Source: an uncultured Clostridia bacterium
GTDB taxonomy: Bacteria > Bacillota_A > Clostridia > TANB77 > CAG-508
Length of the DNA stretch: 64,000 bases
Direction: 5' to 3'
NCBI GenBank assembly: GCA_944393295.1
Contig: CALXZR010000008.1
Location: 1 to 64,000 of the forward strand
Below the pieces are notes generated by a model. That model ran no database searches, was not told where the DNA came from, and saw only the letters and a list, made by a program, of their open reading frames with translations. Shown here piece after piece: positions 8,353 to 17,611 of the stretch. Every line of letters begins with the position of its first letter. Within the stretch, counting starts at the first letter, position 1. A program made the translations under genes and the position numbers.

Positions 8353-8381
8353 ATTTTAATATATAACTTTTTTATTTTCAA
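8353..8381 (-). promoter_or_regulatory. Promoter of the mra operon
   Basis: On the minus strand TTGAAA, 17 bases, TAAAAT. The MraZ boxes begin just downstream of the -10, so bound MraZ would block initiation. Confidence 0.65.
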
Positions 8382-8483
8382 GTACTTTTGTAAAATTTTT
8401 TTAAATTTTTTAAATTTTTTTCTTGTGCCTATTGTTTTTTAGAAAATTTATTGTCTTTTTCGCCTTATTTTTACATAAAAAAA

Positions 8484-8508
8484 TCTCCGTACACTTATTG
8501 TACGGAGA
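8484..8508. terminator. Bidirectional intrinsic terminator
   Basis: TCTCCGTACA and TGTACGGAGA form a perfect 10-bp stem with a 5-base loop, flanked by A and T runs of seven or more bases on both sides. It terminates the redoxin-like gene on the minus strand. Confidence 0.9.
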
Positions 8509-8519
8509 GATTTTTTTAA

Positions 8520-9194
8520 TTAAAAATTCTCTGCTAATATATCTAAATTTGCAAGTATTGTATCTTCTTCCATTTTTCCTATCTTGGTATTTACTACATT
8601 ATTGTTTTTATCTTTTATAATTGATGTAGGATAATTTGTTATATTATATGCTAAACTTGCAGCCAAATCTTGTTCATAATACATTGGTATCTGTATAGCA
8701 TTTTCCTGTACTATAGTTTGTACCTCTGCTTTTGAAGCTGTATCAGCAATACTTAAGAATATTACATCATCTTTATATTTTTCATAAACAGTATTTAAAG
8801 TTTTTAGCATTTCTATAGAATCTTCTTGAGAAGTTTGCCAAAATAATATAAAAACTGGCTTTCCTGAAAAACTGTCTAGCGAAACTTCTGCTCCACTTTC
8901 ATCATAAACTAAAAAGTTTTTATATTCTGCAACTGGATTTAAAATTCCTGTTTCAGCTGCATTTTGATAGTCTGTTTCATTTAATGTATTTGTAGTAACA
9001 TTTAATATATTCGTATTTGTTAAATTATTACCTAAAGTATTTGAAGTGGTATTGCTAAGAGTATTTTTTATAGTAGAACTATTTAAATTACTATTATTTG
9101 AAAATTCTATATTTCCTGATATTACAAAAAATATAATAGCCAAAATTAAAAACACTATTGCAAATACTAATAAAATAATATTCTTTTTACTCAT
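8520..9194 (-). CDS. Membrane-anchored thioredoxin-fold (TlpA/ResA-like) protein lacking CxxC
   Basis: 224 residues: one N-terminal membrane segment (about 5-26), a long Asn/Thr/Ser-rich linker (about 30-75), then a redoxin domain (NFLVYDESGAEVSLDSFSGKPVFILFWQTSQEDS). In TlpA/ResA proteins the segment after FW holds W-C-x-x-C; here it reads QTSQEDS, so both catalytic cysteines are gone. The cis-proline loop (NYPTSIIKD) is kept. The protein therefore cannot do normal thiol-disulfide exchange and may have a binding or structural role outside the membrane. It lies 36 bases downstream of the DUF3006 gene, in the same direction. Confidence 0.75.
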   Translation of the reverse strand: MSKKNIILLVFAIVFLILAIIFFVISGNIEFSNNSNLNSSTIKNTLSNTTSNTLGNNLTNTNILNVTTNTLNETDYQNAAETGILNPVAEYKNFLVYDESGAEVSLDSFSGKPVFILFWQTSQEDSIEMLKTLNTVYEKYKDDVIFLSIADTASKAEVQTIVQENAIQIPMYYEQDLAASLAYNITNYPTSIIKDKNNNVVNTKIGKMEEDTILANLDILAENF

Positions 9195-9230
9195 TCTTCC
9201 TCCTTAGTATTTATTATAATTTTATAAAAA

Positions 9231-9746
9231 TTAAAATTTCATATTAACCAATTTTTCTTTTAATTCATTTGTTTTAATATTATCTATGATAAATTCACTT
9301 TCACTTTCTTTTTTTAGTATAGTACCCTTATCTAATTTTGAAATAAGTTCCTCATCTTTTATATAAATATTTTCGGATTTATTTAAGCTAGTACATTTTA
9401 CTGCATTTGATAAAATACTATTTACTACATATAAATCTTCTATATTCCAATTGTTTTTCAGTTCATCTAAAGCTTTTTTCATACAAACTGAACAATTTAA
9501 ACTGTCTATTTTAAATTCTCCATTTTCCTTCTTTATAGTCATTCCCTCTTGTATTTGCTCTGGTAAATCTTCTTTTGGTATATTAATCATTTCATTATTT
9601 GATTGTTTTTCACATACTGCAAAATTTTCTTCGAATCTATCTACTATATATTTTTCTTCCATAGATTTACTTATTTCCTTTAAAAATGTAGTTATAAAAT
9701 TTTCCTTTATTCTATCCTTATTTCCAATTAAAAATTCTAAATCCAT
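9231..9746 (-). CDS. DUF3006-domain protein with extra flanking regions
   Basis: 171 residues. The middle (YIVDRFEENFAVCE..MINIPKEDLPEQIQEGMTI) matches the DUF3006 pattern (IVDRFEGxxAVxE..I.RxxLPxxxKEGD). DUF3006 proteins are normally about 70-90 residues and are often encoded beside ComEC-like metallo-beta-lactamase-fold hydrolases, as here (divergent gene at 9903). This one has an N-terminal extension and about 85 extra C-terminal residues with a CSVCMKK motif. Function unknown; a partner of the hydrolase is an inference from context. The ATG has AGAGG upstream. Confidence 0.6.
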   Translation of the reverse strand: MDLEFLIGNKDRIKENFITTFLKEISKSMEEKYIVDRFEENFAVCEKQSNNEMINIPKEDLPEQIQEGMTIKKENGEFKIDSLNCSVCMKKALDELKNNWNIEDLYVVNSILSNAVKCTSLNKSENIYIKDEELISKLDKGTILKKESESEFIIDNIKTNELKEKLVNMKF

Positions 9747-9847
9747 TATTCCTCTTTTCTAATAATATAAAAAGAAAATGTAATCGAATTTCTATCATTA
9801 TTATATGTCCTTTTAACATTTTATGCAAGCTTTAAATAAAATTTAAA

Positions 9848-9875
9848 TTGCTTTTTTTATATCTTTTGATATAAT
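9848..9875 (+). promoter_or_regulatory. Promoter of the ComEC-like hydrolase gene
   Basis: TTGCTT, 16 bases, TATAAT, with the -10 ending 28 bases before the ATG at 9903. Confidence 0.55.
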
Positions 9876-9902
9876 TATTTTATAAAAAATTCGGGGGTAA
9901 TT

Positions 9903-10898
9903 ATGCGAAAGAAACGAAGAAAAAAATTTAATAAAAAAGATAAAAAATACCTATATCTACTTTTTATAGCAGTTTTATTTATTATTTATACTACTGTTTT
10001 TGGAAATAATAATGAGACTATTGAGCTTCCAAATTTTCTTATAAATAATACAACAGAAACTACTGTACAAGAAATTACATCAAATAGTGCTAGTTCTAAT
10101 AGTGTTGCTGTTTCTAATGATAGTTCTTTAGAAATCTATTTTTTTGATGTTGGTCAAGCTGATAGTATTTTGATTAAAAACAATAATCAAAATATGTTAA
10201 TTGATGCAGGTAATAATTCAGATGGAAGATTAATTGTAAGTTATTTGAAAAATGATTTAAGAATTGAAAAATTAGATTATATTGTAGGTACTCACACTCA
10301 CGAAGATCATATTGGTGGTTTAGATGATGTAATAAATTCACTAAATGTTGAAAAAATATATATGCCATTTACTTCAAATGTATCTACCAAAACATATGAA
10401 GATGTTGAAAATGCTATTATAGAAAAAAATTTATCTATTACAAATCCTCAGGTAGGTGAAACTTTTTCTCTAGGAGATGCTAATTTTGAAGTAATGTTCG
10501 TTGATAATTCAGAACCTGATGAAAAAAATGATTCTTCAATTGTTCTTAAGTTAAACTTTGGAAATCAAAAATATTTATTTATGGGAGATGCTGAAACTAA
10601 AACAGAAAGTTCAAGAGATTGGGAAAAAGTAAATGTTTTAAAAGTTGGTCATCATGGTTCAAATACTAGCAGTTCAGAAAAATTTATAAAAACTGTTTCA
10701 CCAGATATAGCTATAATTTCTGTTGGTCCAAACAATTCCTATAATTTACCCAAAAATGAAATCTTAGAAAGATTAAAAAAATATAATTCTACTATTTATA
10801 GAACAGATACTGATGGTACTATTTATTTAAAAAGTAATGGGCTAGAAAATACAATAAATAAATTAAATGTTTGCCTTGATGGTGATTCTAGAGAGTAA
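9903..10898 (+). CDS. ComEC/Rec2-like metallo-beta-lactamase-fold hydrolase, membrane-anchored
   Basis: 331 residues. A basic N-terminus and one membrane segment (about 15-33) are followed by a Ser/Thr/Asn-rich linker and the hydrolase domain: IYFFDVGQADSILI, LIDAGNN, GTHTHEDHIGGLDDVI (HxHxDH zinc motif), FMGDAE, and KVGHHGSNTS. This is the separate, secreted-type form of the ComEC C-terminal domain common in Clostridia; some relatives degrade DNA or hydrolyse phosphoesters, but the substrate here is unknown. The start is an ATG with GGGGG about 5 bases upstream. The divergent DUF3006 gene supports the family call. Confidence 0.88.
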   Translation: MRKKRRKKFNKKDKKYLYLLFIAVLFIIYTTVFGNNNETIELPNFLINNTTETTVQEITSNSASSNSVAVSNDSSLEIYFFDVGQADSILIKNNNQNMLIDAGNNSDGRLIVSYLKNDLRIEKLDYIVGTHTHEDHIGGLDDVINSLNVEKIYMPFTSNVSTKTYEDVENAIIEKNLSITNPQVGETFSLGDANFEVMFVDNSEPDEKNDSSIVLKLNFGNQKYLFMGDAETKTESSRDWEKVNVLKVGHHGSNTSSSEKFIKTVSPDIAIISVGPNNSYNLPKNEILERLKKYNSTIYRTDTDGTIYLKSNGLENTINKLNVCLDGDSRE

Positions 10899-10910
10899 AA
10901 AAAAAAAAAA

Positions 10911-10945
10911 ACAGAATTTTGATATAATTAATATCTTAATTCTGT
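10911..10945. terminator. Bidirectional terminator between convergent genes
   Basis: ACAGAATT and AATTCTGT enclose an inner GATAT/ATATC palindrome. The element is flanked by 14 A on the left and a T run on the right, so it serves both the hydrolase gene and the convergent transglycosylase gene. Confidence 0.85.
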
Positions 10946-10952
10946 CTTTTTT

Positions 10953-11672
10953 TTATTCATAATCATATTCAATATCTAAAATCTCATTTGCTTGTTCTTG
11001 AGTTAAATATTTGTATTTAATCATTTTATTTATAACTTGGGCTTGTCTTTGTTTCGCAAGCTCTGGATTTTTAGTTGGTGCATATACAGATGGTGCATTT
11101 GGAATTCCAGCTAAAAGTGTACATTCATATAAGTTCATATCTTTTGGCTCTTTATCAAAATATCCCAAAGCCGCATCTTTTACACAATAATATCCGTCTC
11201 CAAAATAGCTGGTATTTACATATAATTCAAAAATTTCTTCTTTAGTATAATTTTTTTCATATTCAAAAGCCATAAATACTTCGGCACATTTTCTAGTAAG
11301 CTCTTTTGATTGAGTAAAAAATGTATTTTTAGCTAATTGCTGAGTAATGGTACTACCACCTTCTACTAATTCCATTGCTCTTATATCATTAATAACAGCT
11401 CTTCCTATTGAAATCAAATCAATTCCACAATGTTTGTAAAATCTTCTATCTTCTACTGCTATTACTGCATTGATATAGTCTTGTGGTAAATCTTCTATTT
11501 TGGTAAAGCTTTCATTTGAGCGAATTTCATTTACCACTTCTGCCATACTTTTTTCTTCTAAAGCTTCTTTATACATTTTATAGCCCTGTATTCCAAAATA
11601 AGCTCCTATACATATTAATGCAACTAAAATTATAATTAATAATCCAATTAAAATTCTTTTTATTATTTTCAT
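10953..11672 (-). CDS. mtgA: Monofunctional peptidoglycan glycosyltransferase (GT51)
   Basis: 239 residues. One N-terminal membrane segment (about 5-27) precedes a GT51 domain with the defining motifs AVIAVEDRRFYKHCGID (catalytic Glu), VEGGSTITQQLAKN, RKCAEVFMAFEYEKNYTKEEIFELYVNTSYFG, and LLAGIPNAPSVYAP. It polymerises lipid II into glycan strands on the outer face of the membrane. No transpeptidase domain follows, so it is the monofunctional type rather than a class A PBP. It stands alone between a convergent terminator and the acyl-CoA synthetase gene 58 bases upstream. Confidence 0.93.
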   Translation of the reverse strand: MKIIKRILIGLLIIILVALICIGAYFGIQGYKMYKEALEEKSMAEVVNEIRSNESFTKIEDLPQDYINAVIAVEDRRFYKHCGIDLISIGRAVINDIRAMELVEGGSTITQQLAKNTFFTQSKELTRKCAEVFMAFEYEKNYTKEEIFELYVNTSYFGDGYYCVKDAALGYFDKEPKDMNLYECTLLAGIPNAPSVYAPTKNPELAKQRQAQVINKMIKYKYLTQEQANEILDIEYDYE

Positions 11673-11730
11673 ATAAAATCCTTTCTTTTCTAATATTATA
11701 CTATATAATTTGAAAAGAAAAGTGAATTTT

Positions 11731-13458
11731 TTATGACTTTTTAGTAATTGTTTCTATTATTTTTTTCATCTCTTCATTTCTTTTAATTTTATTTGTAGTT
11801 GTTTTTATAAAATCTCCTTTTTCTATAAATAAATGTTTCATATACTTATAAGTTGGCATTTTTTTATTTATACCTTTTATCTGTTCCCATAATATTTTTT
11901 CAATTTCTTCTTCACTTAAATTTGAATATTTTTCTTTTATAATTTCTTCATCTAATTTTACTTTAACAGATAATGTTACATCATCATCTTTTGGTAATCC
12001 AAACACCATACATTCATTTACTAATTCTAATTTATTTACTAAATCTTCTAACTCTTCTGGAAAAATCTTTTTTCCGTTTTTAAGTACAATTAAGTTTTTC
12101 TTTCTTCCTGTGATATAGATAAATCCTTCTTTATCCATATAAGCTAAATCACCAGTATGTAACCAGCCATCTTTAAGAGCCTCTTTTTTCTCTTCCTCAT
12201 CTTCATAATAACCTAGCATAATATTTGGTCCTTTAGCTAATAATTCACCTATTCCTTCTTCATTTTTATTATCAATTTTTACTTCTACATTTGGCATAGG
12301 CAAACCAATTGAACCGTATTTTCTATATTTATAATTTTCTGCTGCAATTACAGGTGATGCTTCAGTTAAACCATACCCTTGAATTGTAAGTATTCCTAAA
12401 TCATTAAAACCTTTTTCTACTTCTTTATCTAAAGCAGCTGCACCGCTTATAACAAATCTTAATCCGCCTAATTGTTCTATTATAGGAGCAAAAACTTTTC
12501 TTCTAATATCAATTTTAAATTTTAATAAAAAGTTAGTAAATACTTTTGCTACTTTTATTAACTTAGTCTTTTTTTGTCTTTCAATTTCTTTCATTACATT
12601 TTTATAAATTGCTTCTACTAATATAGGAACTCCAACAAAGAATGTAACTTTATACTCTTTTAAATTTTGAGCTATATATCTTAAGCCATCTGGAAATGCT
12701 GTTGTAATTCCAGAACTAAGCATTATTAATTGGCCTGTAGAACCAAAAGTATGATGAAGAGGTAAAAAAGCCAAGTTTACATCAGTAGGTCTAAAGTCTT
12801 CTACTAATTGCATTGAATGAATATTTTGAGCAATATTGAATTGAGATAACATAACAATTTTTGAAGTTGATGATGTACCTGAAGTAAATACCAAAGTAGC
12901 AAGCTCTTTATCATTAATTTTTGTTTCTTTAAAACTGTTGTCTCCTTCTTGTAATCTTTTCTTTCCATTTTCTTTTATATCATTTATAAATTTAAATTCT
13001 TTATTTTTGTCCATGCAAATGTATTCTTTTATATTGCTGTTACCTTTTGCTCTTATCTCTTCTATAACATTTTCTAACTTTTCTTCAAAAATTATGCAAT
13101 CTATTTTGCTTCTTAAAATTGAATTTTCTATTTCTACATCTGTTAATCCTTTATCTAATGGTACGGCAATTATTCCGCCTAACAAACATGCAACATAAGC
13201 TAAAACCCATTCATATCTATTTTTTGATATAATTCCAACTCTTTTTCCTTTTAAACCTAAACGAAATAAACCTGTACCAAAAGCATTTACTTCATCTAAA
13301 AATTCACTATAACTTATGTTTTTATATTTAACAGTTTCATTTTCTTTTTCTTTAATAATAAAAGCTATATTATTCTTGTATTTATTTACAGAATAATAAA
13401 TTACATCTTTAACGTTTGTAAAATTTGGATATTCAAAAAAGGTTTCATCTTTTTTCAT
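11731..13458 (-). CDS. AMP-dependent (long-chain fatty) acyl-CoA synthetase-like ligase
   Basis: 575 residues. The start is the ATG at 13458, set by GGAGG 7 bases upstream. ANL-family motifs: LVFTSGTSSTSKIVMLS (AMP-binding loop), YGLTEASPVI (A5), LHTGDLAYMDKEGFIYITGRKKNLIV (A7/A8), and a C-terminal TTTNKIKRN lysine region (A10). It would activate a carboxylic acid as acyl-AMP and pass it to CoA or a carrier. The substrate cannot be read from sequence; long-chain acyl-CoA synthetase is the nearest type. It has a near-consensus promoter of its own and an inverted repeat (13523-13534) just upstream that could be an operator. Confidence 0.88.
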   Translation of the reverse strand: MKKDETFFEYPNFTNVKDVIYYSVNKYKNNIAFIIKEKENETVKYKNISYSEFLDEVNAFGTGLFRLGLKGKRVGIISKNRYEWVLAYVACLLGGIIAVPLDKGLTDVEIENSILRSKIDCIIFEEKLENVIEEIRAKGNSNIKEYICMDKNKEFKFINDIKENGKKRLQEGDNSFKETKINDKELATLVFTSGTSSTSKIVMLSQFNIAQNIHSMQLVEDFRPTDVNLAFLPLHHTFGSTGQLIMLSSGITTAFPDGLRYIAQNLKEYKVTFFVGVPILVEAIYKNVMKEIERQKKTKLIKVAKVFTNFLLKFKIDIRRKVFAPIIEQLGGLRFVISGAAALDKEVEKGFNDLGILTIQGYGLTEASPVIAAENYKYRKYGSIGLPMPNVEVKIDNKNEEGIGELLAKGPNIMLGYYEDEEEKKEALKDGWLHTGDLAYMDKEGFIYITGRKKNLIVLKNGKKIFPEELEDLVNKLELVNECMVFGLPKDDDVTLSVKVKLDEEIIKEKYSNLSEEEIEKILWEQIKGINKKMPTYKYMKHLFIEKGDFIKTTTNKIKRNEEMKKIIETITKKS

Positions 13459-13488
13459 ATTTAAATCCTCCATCTAGTTTTCAAAACT

Positions 13489-13517
13489 ATTATATATGTA
13501 TTTAGAAACAAAGTCAA
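13489..13517 (-). promoter_or_regulatory. Promoter of the acyl-CoA synthetase gene
   Basis: On the minus strand TTGACT, 17 bases, TATAAT. A perfect palindrome TTGATTAATCAA (13523-13534) lies 5 bases upstream of the -35 and may bind a regulator. Confidence 0.75.
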
Positions 13518-13598
13518 TTGTTTTGATTAATCAATTTTTGACTTTATTATACATTTAAATTTAATATATTATAGAATTCTTAATTTTTCCTTTAAAAT

Positions 13599-13627
13599 TT
13601 GAATTATTCAATATTTTGTGATATTAT
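13599..13627 (+). promoter_or_regulatory. Promoter of the DUF1836 gene
   Basis: TTGAAT, 17 bases, TATTAT, about 60 bases upstream of the ATG at 13688. Confidence 0.5.
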
Positions 13628-13687
13628 ATTATATATTTGTGGTTTATAGATTACCTAAAAATCTAAATATTTTAATAAGGATTTTAT

Positions 13688-14221
13688 ATGGATAGCAATT
13701 TAAATGAAATTTTTAAAGAATTTTCACAAAAAATGAAAAATCATAGTTTACCTCATTGGAACGATTTGCCAGAAATAGATTTATATATGGATCAAGTAAT
13801 TGTTTTAATGGAAAAATATTTATCTGATTTAACTTCTGATGAAGATGAAAATAAACTAATTACACCGTCTATGATAAACAATTATGTGAAATTAAATATT
13901 ATTCCAGCACCAAATAAGAAAAAATATTCTAGAGAACATCTTGCATATCTACTTATTATATGTAGTCTAAAACAAGTTATCCCAATACCTAGAATAAAAG
14001 AACTTATTGATTTAAAACTAAAGTCTTGTACAATTGATTCTTTATTAAATAGTTATAGCGATTTGTACCAAAAAACTTTTAATGATGTATTAGAAACTAG
14101 CAGTACTTTTTTAATTGAAAATAAAGACTCTTTTCCTGATGCTTCAATTTTTTTAGCAATAGCTTCTTCTCATAGTAGATATATTTCTGAAGCTATCTTA
14201 AAAATGCAAAAAAATATTTAA
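13688..14221 (+). CDS. DUF1836 protein (MerR-like helix-turn-helix)
   Basis: 177 residues. The central part (ITPSMINNYVKLNIIPAPNKKKYSREHLAYLLIICSLKQVIPIPRIKELI) is the DUF1836 pattern, which resembles the winged-helix of MerR regulators: the N-terminal helices specify a strand-like reading (SMINNYVK..KKYSREHLA). Members occur widely in Clostridia and are of unknown function, though DNA binding is likely. It lies 57 bases upstream of a VTT-family membrane protein gene on the same strand, with no terminator between them, so the two may be co-transcribed. Confidence 0.75.
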   Translation: MDSNLNEIFKEFSQKMKNHSLPHWNDLPEIDLYMDQVIVLMEKYLSDLTSDEDENKLITPSMINNYVKLNIIPAPNKKKYSREHLAYLLIICSLKQVIPIPRIKELIDLKLKSCTIDSLLNSYSDLYQKTFNDVLETSSTFLIENKDSFPDASIFLAIASSHSRYISEAILKMQKNI

Positions 14222-14277
14222 TATAAATATATATTGTTGTTTATAATATAATTTATAACCAGAAAAGAGGAATTAAT

Positions 14278-14997
14278 TTGAAACAAAAAACACTAAAAAG
14301 ACTTCGTAAAATTCTTTTTTTTATTGTAATAATAATTTTTTTAATAATAATAATAAAATTGTTTCCTATATTTAAAGGTCTAACTACTAGAGAAGGTAGA
14401 GCTTCTTTTTCTACTAGAATTGATGAATTAGGATGGCTTGGACCATTTGCAATTATAGCAATGGCAATTTGTAAAGTAGTTGTTATATTCTTACCAGGAG
14501 AACCAATTGAACTTTTATCTGGTATGTGCTACGGTCCTGTTTTTGGTTTAATAATACTTTATATGGGATATACTATCAGTAGCTTTCTAATAGCTCTTGC
14601 TGTTAAAAAATTCGGTATAGAATTAGTTAATGATGTTGTTCCAAAAGATAAATTAGAAAAAGTACAAAACATGATTGATGCTAATCCCAAAAAAATTGAA
14701 ATAACTTTGTTTGTACTATATTTTTTACCTGTAATACCAAAAGATTTCTTAACTTATATAGGTAGTTTATTACCTATATCTATAAAAAAATTCTTGTTCA
14801 TTTCTTTATTTGCAAGATTTCCAGCAGTATTATCTTCTACAATAGTGGGTAGCAAAATTTTATCAGGAGATATTTTTACTATTGTTATTGTTTACGGAGT
14901 TACTTATCTAATATCAGCAATCATTGCTGGTCTTTATAATAAATTCTTTTCAAAGGAAAAAAGAATTACTAGAAAGAATTCAAAAAAGGTAGATTAA
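14278..14997 (+). CDS. TVP38/TMEM64 (VTT/DedA-related) membrane protein
   Basis: 239 residues, start TTG at 14278 with AGAGG 9 bases upstream; no ATG lies nearby. About five hydrophobic segments surround the VTT core: GEPIELLSGMCYGPVFGLIILYMGYTISS, then YFLPVIPKDFLTYIGSLLPISIKKFL and RFPAVLSSTIVGSKILSG. Proteins of this family are polytopic inner-membrane proteins linked to lipid scrambling or undecaprenyl-phosphate recycling in some bacteria; which applies here is not known. It ends in a basic tail and is followed by a bidirectional terminator. Confidence 0.85.
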   Translation: MKQKTLKRLRKILFFIVIIIFLIIIIKLFPIFKGLTTREGRASFSTRIDELGWLGPFAIIAMAICKVVVIFLPGEPIELLSGMCYGPVFGLIILYMGYTISSFLIALAVKKFGIELVNDVVPKDKLEKVQNMIDANPKKIEITLFVLYFLPVIPKDFLTYIGSLLPISIKKFLFISLFARFPAVLSSTIVGSKILSGDIFTIVIVYGVTYLISAIIAGLYNKFFSKEKRITRKNSKKVD

Positions 14998-15012
14998 AAA
15001 AATCTACCTTTT
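14985..15012. terminator. Bidirectional terminator between convergent genes
   Basis: AAAAGGTAGAT and ATCTACCTTTT form an 11-bp stem with a short A-rich loop. It overlaps the last codons of the VTT gene and also serves the peptidase gene on the minus strand. Confidence 0.85.
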
Positions 15013-15017
15013 AAATT

Positions 15018-15680
15018 TTATTTAAGTTCCTTTTGAACTAATTTATAATCTGGCATATAATTTGAAACCATTTTCCAAAATTCTTTTGAATGATTCATAT
15101 ATTTTAAATGGCAAACTTCATGCAAACATACATAGTAAATTGCCTTTTTAGAATATTTAACTAAATTTTTATTTAAGTGAATTTCCTTTTTAGAATTGCA
15201 ATTTCCCCATGCTCTTTTCATATTCTTAATAGCAAAACTTTTTGGAAATAACCCAACTCTTTTTGTAACTAAGTCTAAAATTTCAGGAATTTCAAGCTTT
15301 GCTAATTTCAAATAAAATTTTTCTAATATTGTTTTGATTTGCTTTTCATCTAATTCAATACCTTTTGGTATATATAAACAGATTTCTTCATTCTTTATTT
15401 CAACATAGGCTCTTTTCTTATCTGTTTCATAAAAACTTAGTAAATATTCATTTCCTAAAATATAAAACTTTTCTCCTTCTTTATAGTGCGTCTCTTGCCT
15501 TTTAAAAGTTTTATATTCATTTAATTTTTCTAAAATCCATTTTTCTTTTTCTTTTATAATATTTCTTATCTTATATTCAGGAAATCTTTTGGGTACTCTA
15601 ATTAGAACTTTTCCATCACGTATTAAAATATATACATTTTTTCGATTTCCTCTTTCTACTTCATATTCTATGTTATCCAT
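15018..15680 (-). CDS. YgjP-like zinc metallopeptidase (DUF45/M48-like)
   Basis: 220 residues. The C-terminal part has YYVCLHEVCHLKYMNHSKEFW, with an HExxH zinc site (HEVCH) and a third His in NHSKEFW, and the conserved KRAWGNCNSKKEIHLN segment before it, the pattern of the YgjP/DUF45 family. The N-terminal half (RKNVYILIRDGKVLIRVPKRF..EKEKWILEKL) is also typical. It is a soluble cytoplasmic protein of unknown substrate. It lies 21 bases downstream of htpG in the same direction, so it is probably co-transcribed with it. Confidence 0.88.
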   Translation of the reverse strand: MDNIEYEVERGNRKNVYILIRDGKVLIRVPKRFPEYKIRNIIKEKEKWILEKLNEYKTFKRQETHYKEGEKFYILGNEYLLSFYETDKKRAYVEIKNEEICLYIPKGIELDEKQIKTILEKFYLKLAKLEIPEILDLVTKRVGLFPKSFAIKNMKRAWGNCNSKKEIHLNKNLVKYSKKAIYYVCLHEVCHLKYMNHSKEFWKMVSNYMPDYKLVQKELK

Positions 15681-15700
15681 TTTTTATATAAACTTTCATA

Positions 15701-17578
15701 TTATTTTGAAATTGCATCACAAATTAAATTGCTTATTTCTGTAGGGTTTTCAACAGATAATCCTTCTATTAATTTAGAAGTTGCAAATAATATTTTTGTA
15801 TAATTTTTTAATTCCTCTTTATCTTCTACAAATAAACTTTTTAATTTATTTGCAATTGGATGTTGATTGTTAATCTCTAAAACTATTTTTGCTTTTACTT
15901 TTTGGTCTGCTGGCATACTATTTATCACTTTTTCCATCTCTATTGAAATTCCACCTTCAGTTGTTAAACATACAGGATGATTTTTTAATCTATTTGTAAA
16001 TCTAACCTCTTGAACCTCATCTTTTAAAACTTCTTTCATAATATTTAGTAAGTCTTTATTCTCTTCATTTTCCTTTTTTATAGCTTCTTTTTCTTCTTTT
16101 GTATCTAAATCTAAATCGTCTGAGCAAACATTTTTGAAATTTTTATCCTTATATTCCATCATTGTTTGGAATACAAATTCATCTATTGAATCTATTACAT
16201 AAAGTATTTCATATCCTTTTTCTTTTACTTTCTCAACTTGTGGTAACATATCTATTTTATCAGTAGTTTCGCCACATGCATAGTATATAGTTTTTTGATC
16301 TTCTTTCATTCTTTCTACATATTCATTAAGTGTTGTCTGTTTTTTAGTAAAAGAAGAATAAAATAGTAATAAATCTTGTAATTTCTCTTTATTCATTCCA
16401 AAATCACTATATGTTCCATATTTTAATTGTCTTCCAAAAGCTTTAAAGAACTTTTCGTAATTTTCCCTATCTTCCTTTAGCAAATTTGTAAGTTCTGTAT
16501 TTATTTTTTTCTCTATACTTTTTTCAATAATTTTTAATTGTCTATCATGTTGCAAAATTTCTCTTGAAATATTTAAAGATAAATCTTGACTATCTACTAA
16601 TCCATTTACAAAGCAATAATAATCTGGTAATAGTTCTTCACATTTTTCCATTATTAGAACACCATTTGAATATAATTGCAATCCTTTTTTAAAGTTTGGT
16701 GTATAATAATCATATGGTTCGTGTGATGGAATATAAAGTAAGGTATTATAGCTACAAGTTCCTTCTACTGACGCATGAATTACTTTTACAGGTTTTTCAT
16801 AATCTCCAAATTTTTCACGATAAAAACTTTCATATTCTTCTTCTGAAACTTTTTCTTTTGGCTTTTTCCATATAGGAATCATGCTATTTAAAGTTTGTAA
16901 AGTTTTTACTGTTTCATACTCATCTTTTGAACCTTCTTTTAATTTTTCTTCTGAACAAATCATTTGTATTGGATAGCGAATATAATCAGAATATTTTTTT
17001 ACCATATCTTTTATTTTATATTCTTCTAAAAATTCACTATATTTCTCTTCTTCTGTGTCTGGTTTAATACTTAAAACAATTTTTGTTCCATGTTCCTCCA
17101 TATCGCAAGGTTCTACACTATATCCTTCTGCACCTTTTGATTTCCAAACATAAGCCTGATCATTATTATATTTTTTAGAATATACAGTTACTTCATTGCT
17201 TACCATAAAAGCAGAATAAAATCCTACTCCAAATTGTCCAATTATTTCAATATCTTCTTTTTTTTCATTTTCTTGTTTAAAATTTAAAGAACCACTTTTA
17301 GCAATAGTTCCTAAATTGTTTTCTAGTTCCTTTTCATCCATACCACATCCATTATCAGATATAGTAATTGTTCTTTTTTCTTTATCTAAAGAAATATTTA
17401 TCTTTAAATCTTCTTTTTTTATATCTAACTCTTTATTAGTTAAAGATTCATAATACAATTTATCAATTGCGTCACTTGCATTTGATATTAATTCTCTTAA
17501 AAATATCTCTTTATTTGTATAAATTGAATTAATCATTAAATCTAATAATCTTTTAGACTCTGCTTTAAATTGTTTCAT
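15701..17578 (-). CDS. htpG: Hsp90-family chaperone HtpG
   Basis: 625 residues, standard length. ATP-binding domain motifs: [50 protein letters not shown], and EEHGTKIVL. The middle domain has [16 protein letters not shown] with the conserved Arg. The start is the ATG at 17578: GAGGTG lies upstream, while the GTG inside this SD region opens the longer frame and is unlikely. A dedicated consensus promoter and a hairpin that contains the SD precede it. HtpG is a cytoplasmic dimeric, ATP-driven chaperone. Confidence 0.96.
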   Translation of the reverse strand: MKQFKAESKRLLDLMINSIYTNKEIFLRELISNASDAIDKLYYESLTNKELDIKKEDLKINISLDKEKRTITISDNGCGMDEKELENNLGTIAKSGSLNFKQENEKKEDIEIIGQFGVGFYSAFMVSNEVTVYSKKYNNDQAYVWKSKGAEGYSVEPCDMEEHGTKIVLSIKPDTEEEKYSEFLEEYKIKDMVKKYSDYIRYPIQMICSEEKLKEGSKDEYETVKTLQTLNSMIPIWKKPKEKVSEEEYESFYREKFGDYEKPVKVIHASVEGTCSYNTLLYIPSHEPYDYYTPNFKKGLQLYSNGVLIMEKCEELLPDYYCFVNGLVDSQDLSLNISREILQHDRQLKIIEKSIEKKINTELTNLLKEDRENYEKFFKAFGRQLKYGTYSDFGMNKEKLQDLLLFYSSFTKKQTTLNEYVERMKEDQKTIYYACGETTDKIDMLPQVEKVKEKGYEILYVIDSIDEFVFQTMMEYKDKNFKNVCSDDLDLDTKEEKEAIKKENEENKDLLNIMKEVLKDEVQEVRFTNRLKNHPVCLTTEGGISIEMEKVINSMPADQKVKAKIVLEINNQHPIANKLKSLFVEDKEELKNYTKILFATSKLIEGLSVENPTEISNLICDAISK

Positions 17579-17583
17579 AAAAA

Positions 17584-17611
17584 AATACACCTCTTTCTTA
17601 CAAGGTGTATT
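17584..17611 (-). promoter_or_regulatory. Hairpin that contains the htpG Shine-Dalgarno
   Basis: On the minus strand AATACACCT (17611-17603) pairs with AGGTGTATT (17592-17584), a perfect 9-bp stem with a 10-base loop. The SD (AGAGGTG) is in the 3' arm, and the following U-tract runs straight into the htpG ATG. It has the form of an intrinsic terminator for the upstream kinase gene and would also hide the SD in read-through mRNA. Confidence 0.7.

Noticed and set aside
17584..17611. RNA thermometer as the main reading of the htpG hairpin
   Set aside because: The promoter right beside it would start the mRNA inside the 5' arm, so the main transcript cannot form the stem. It is kept only as an alternative in the finding.
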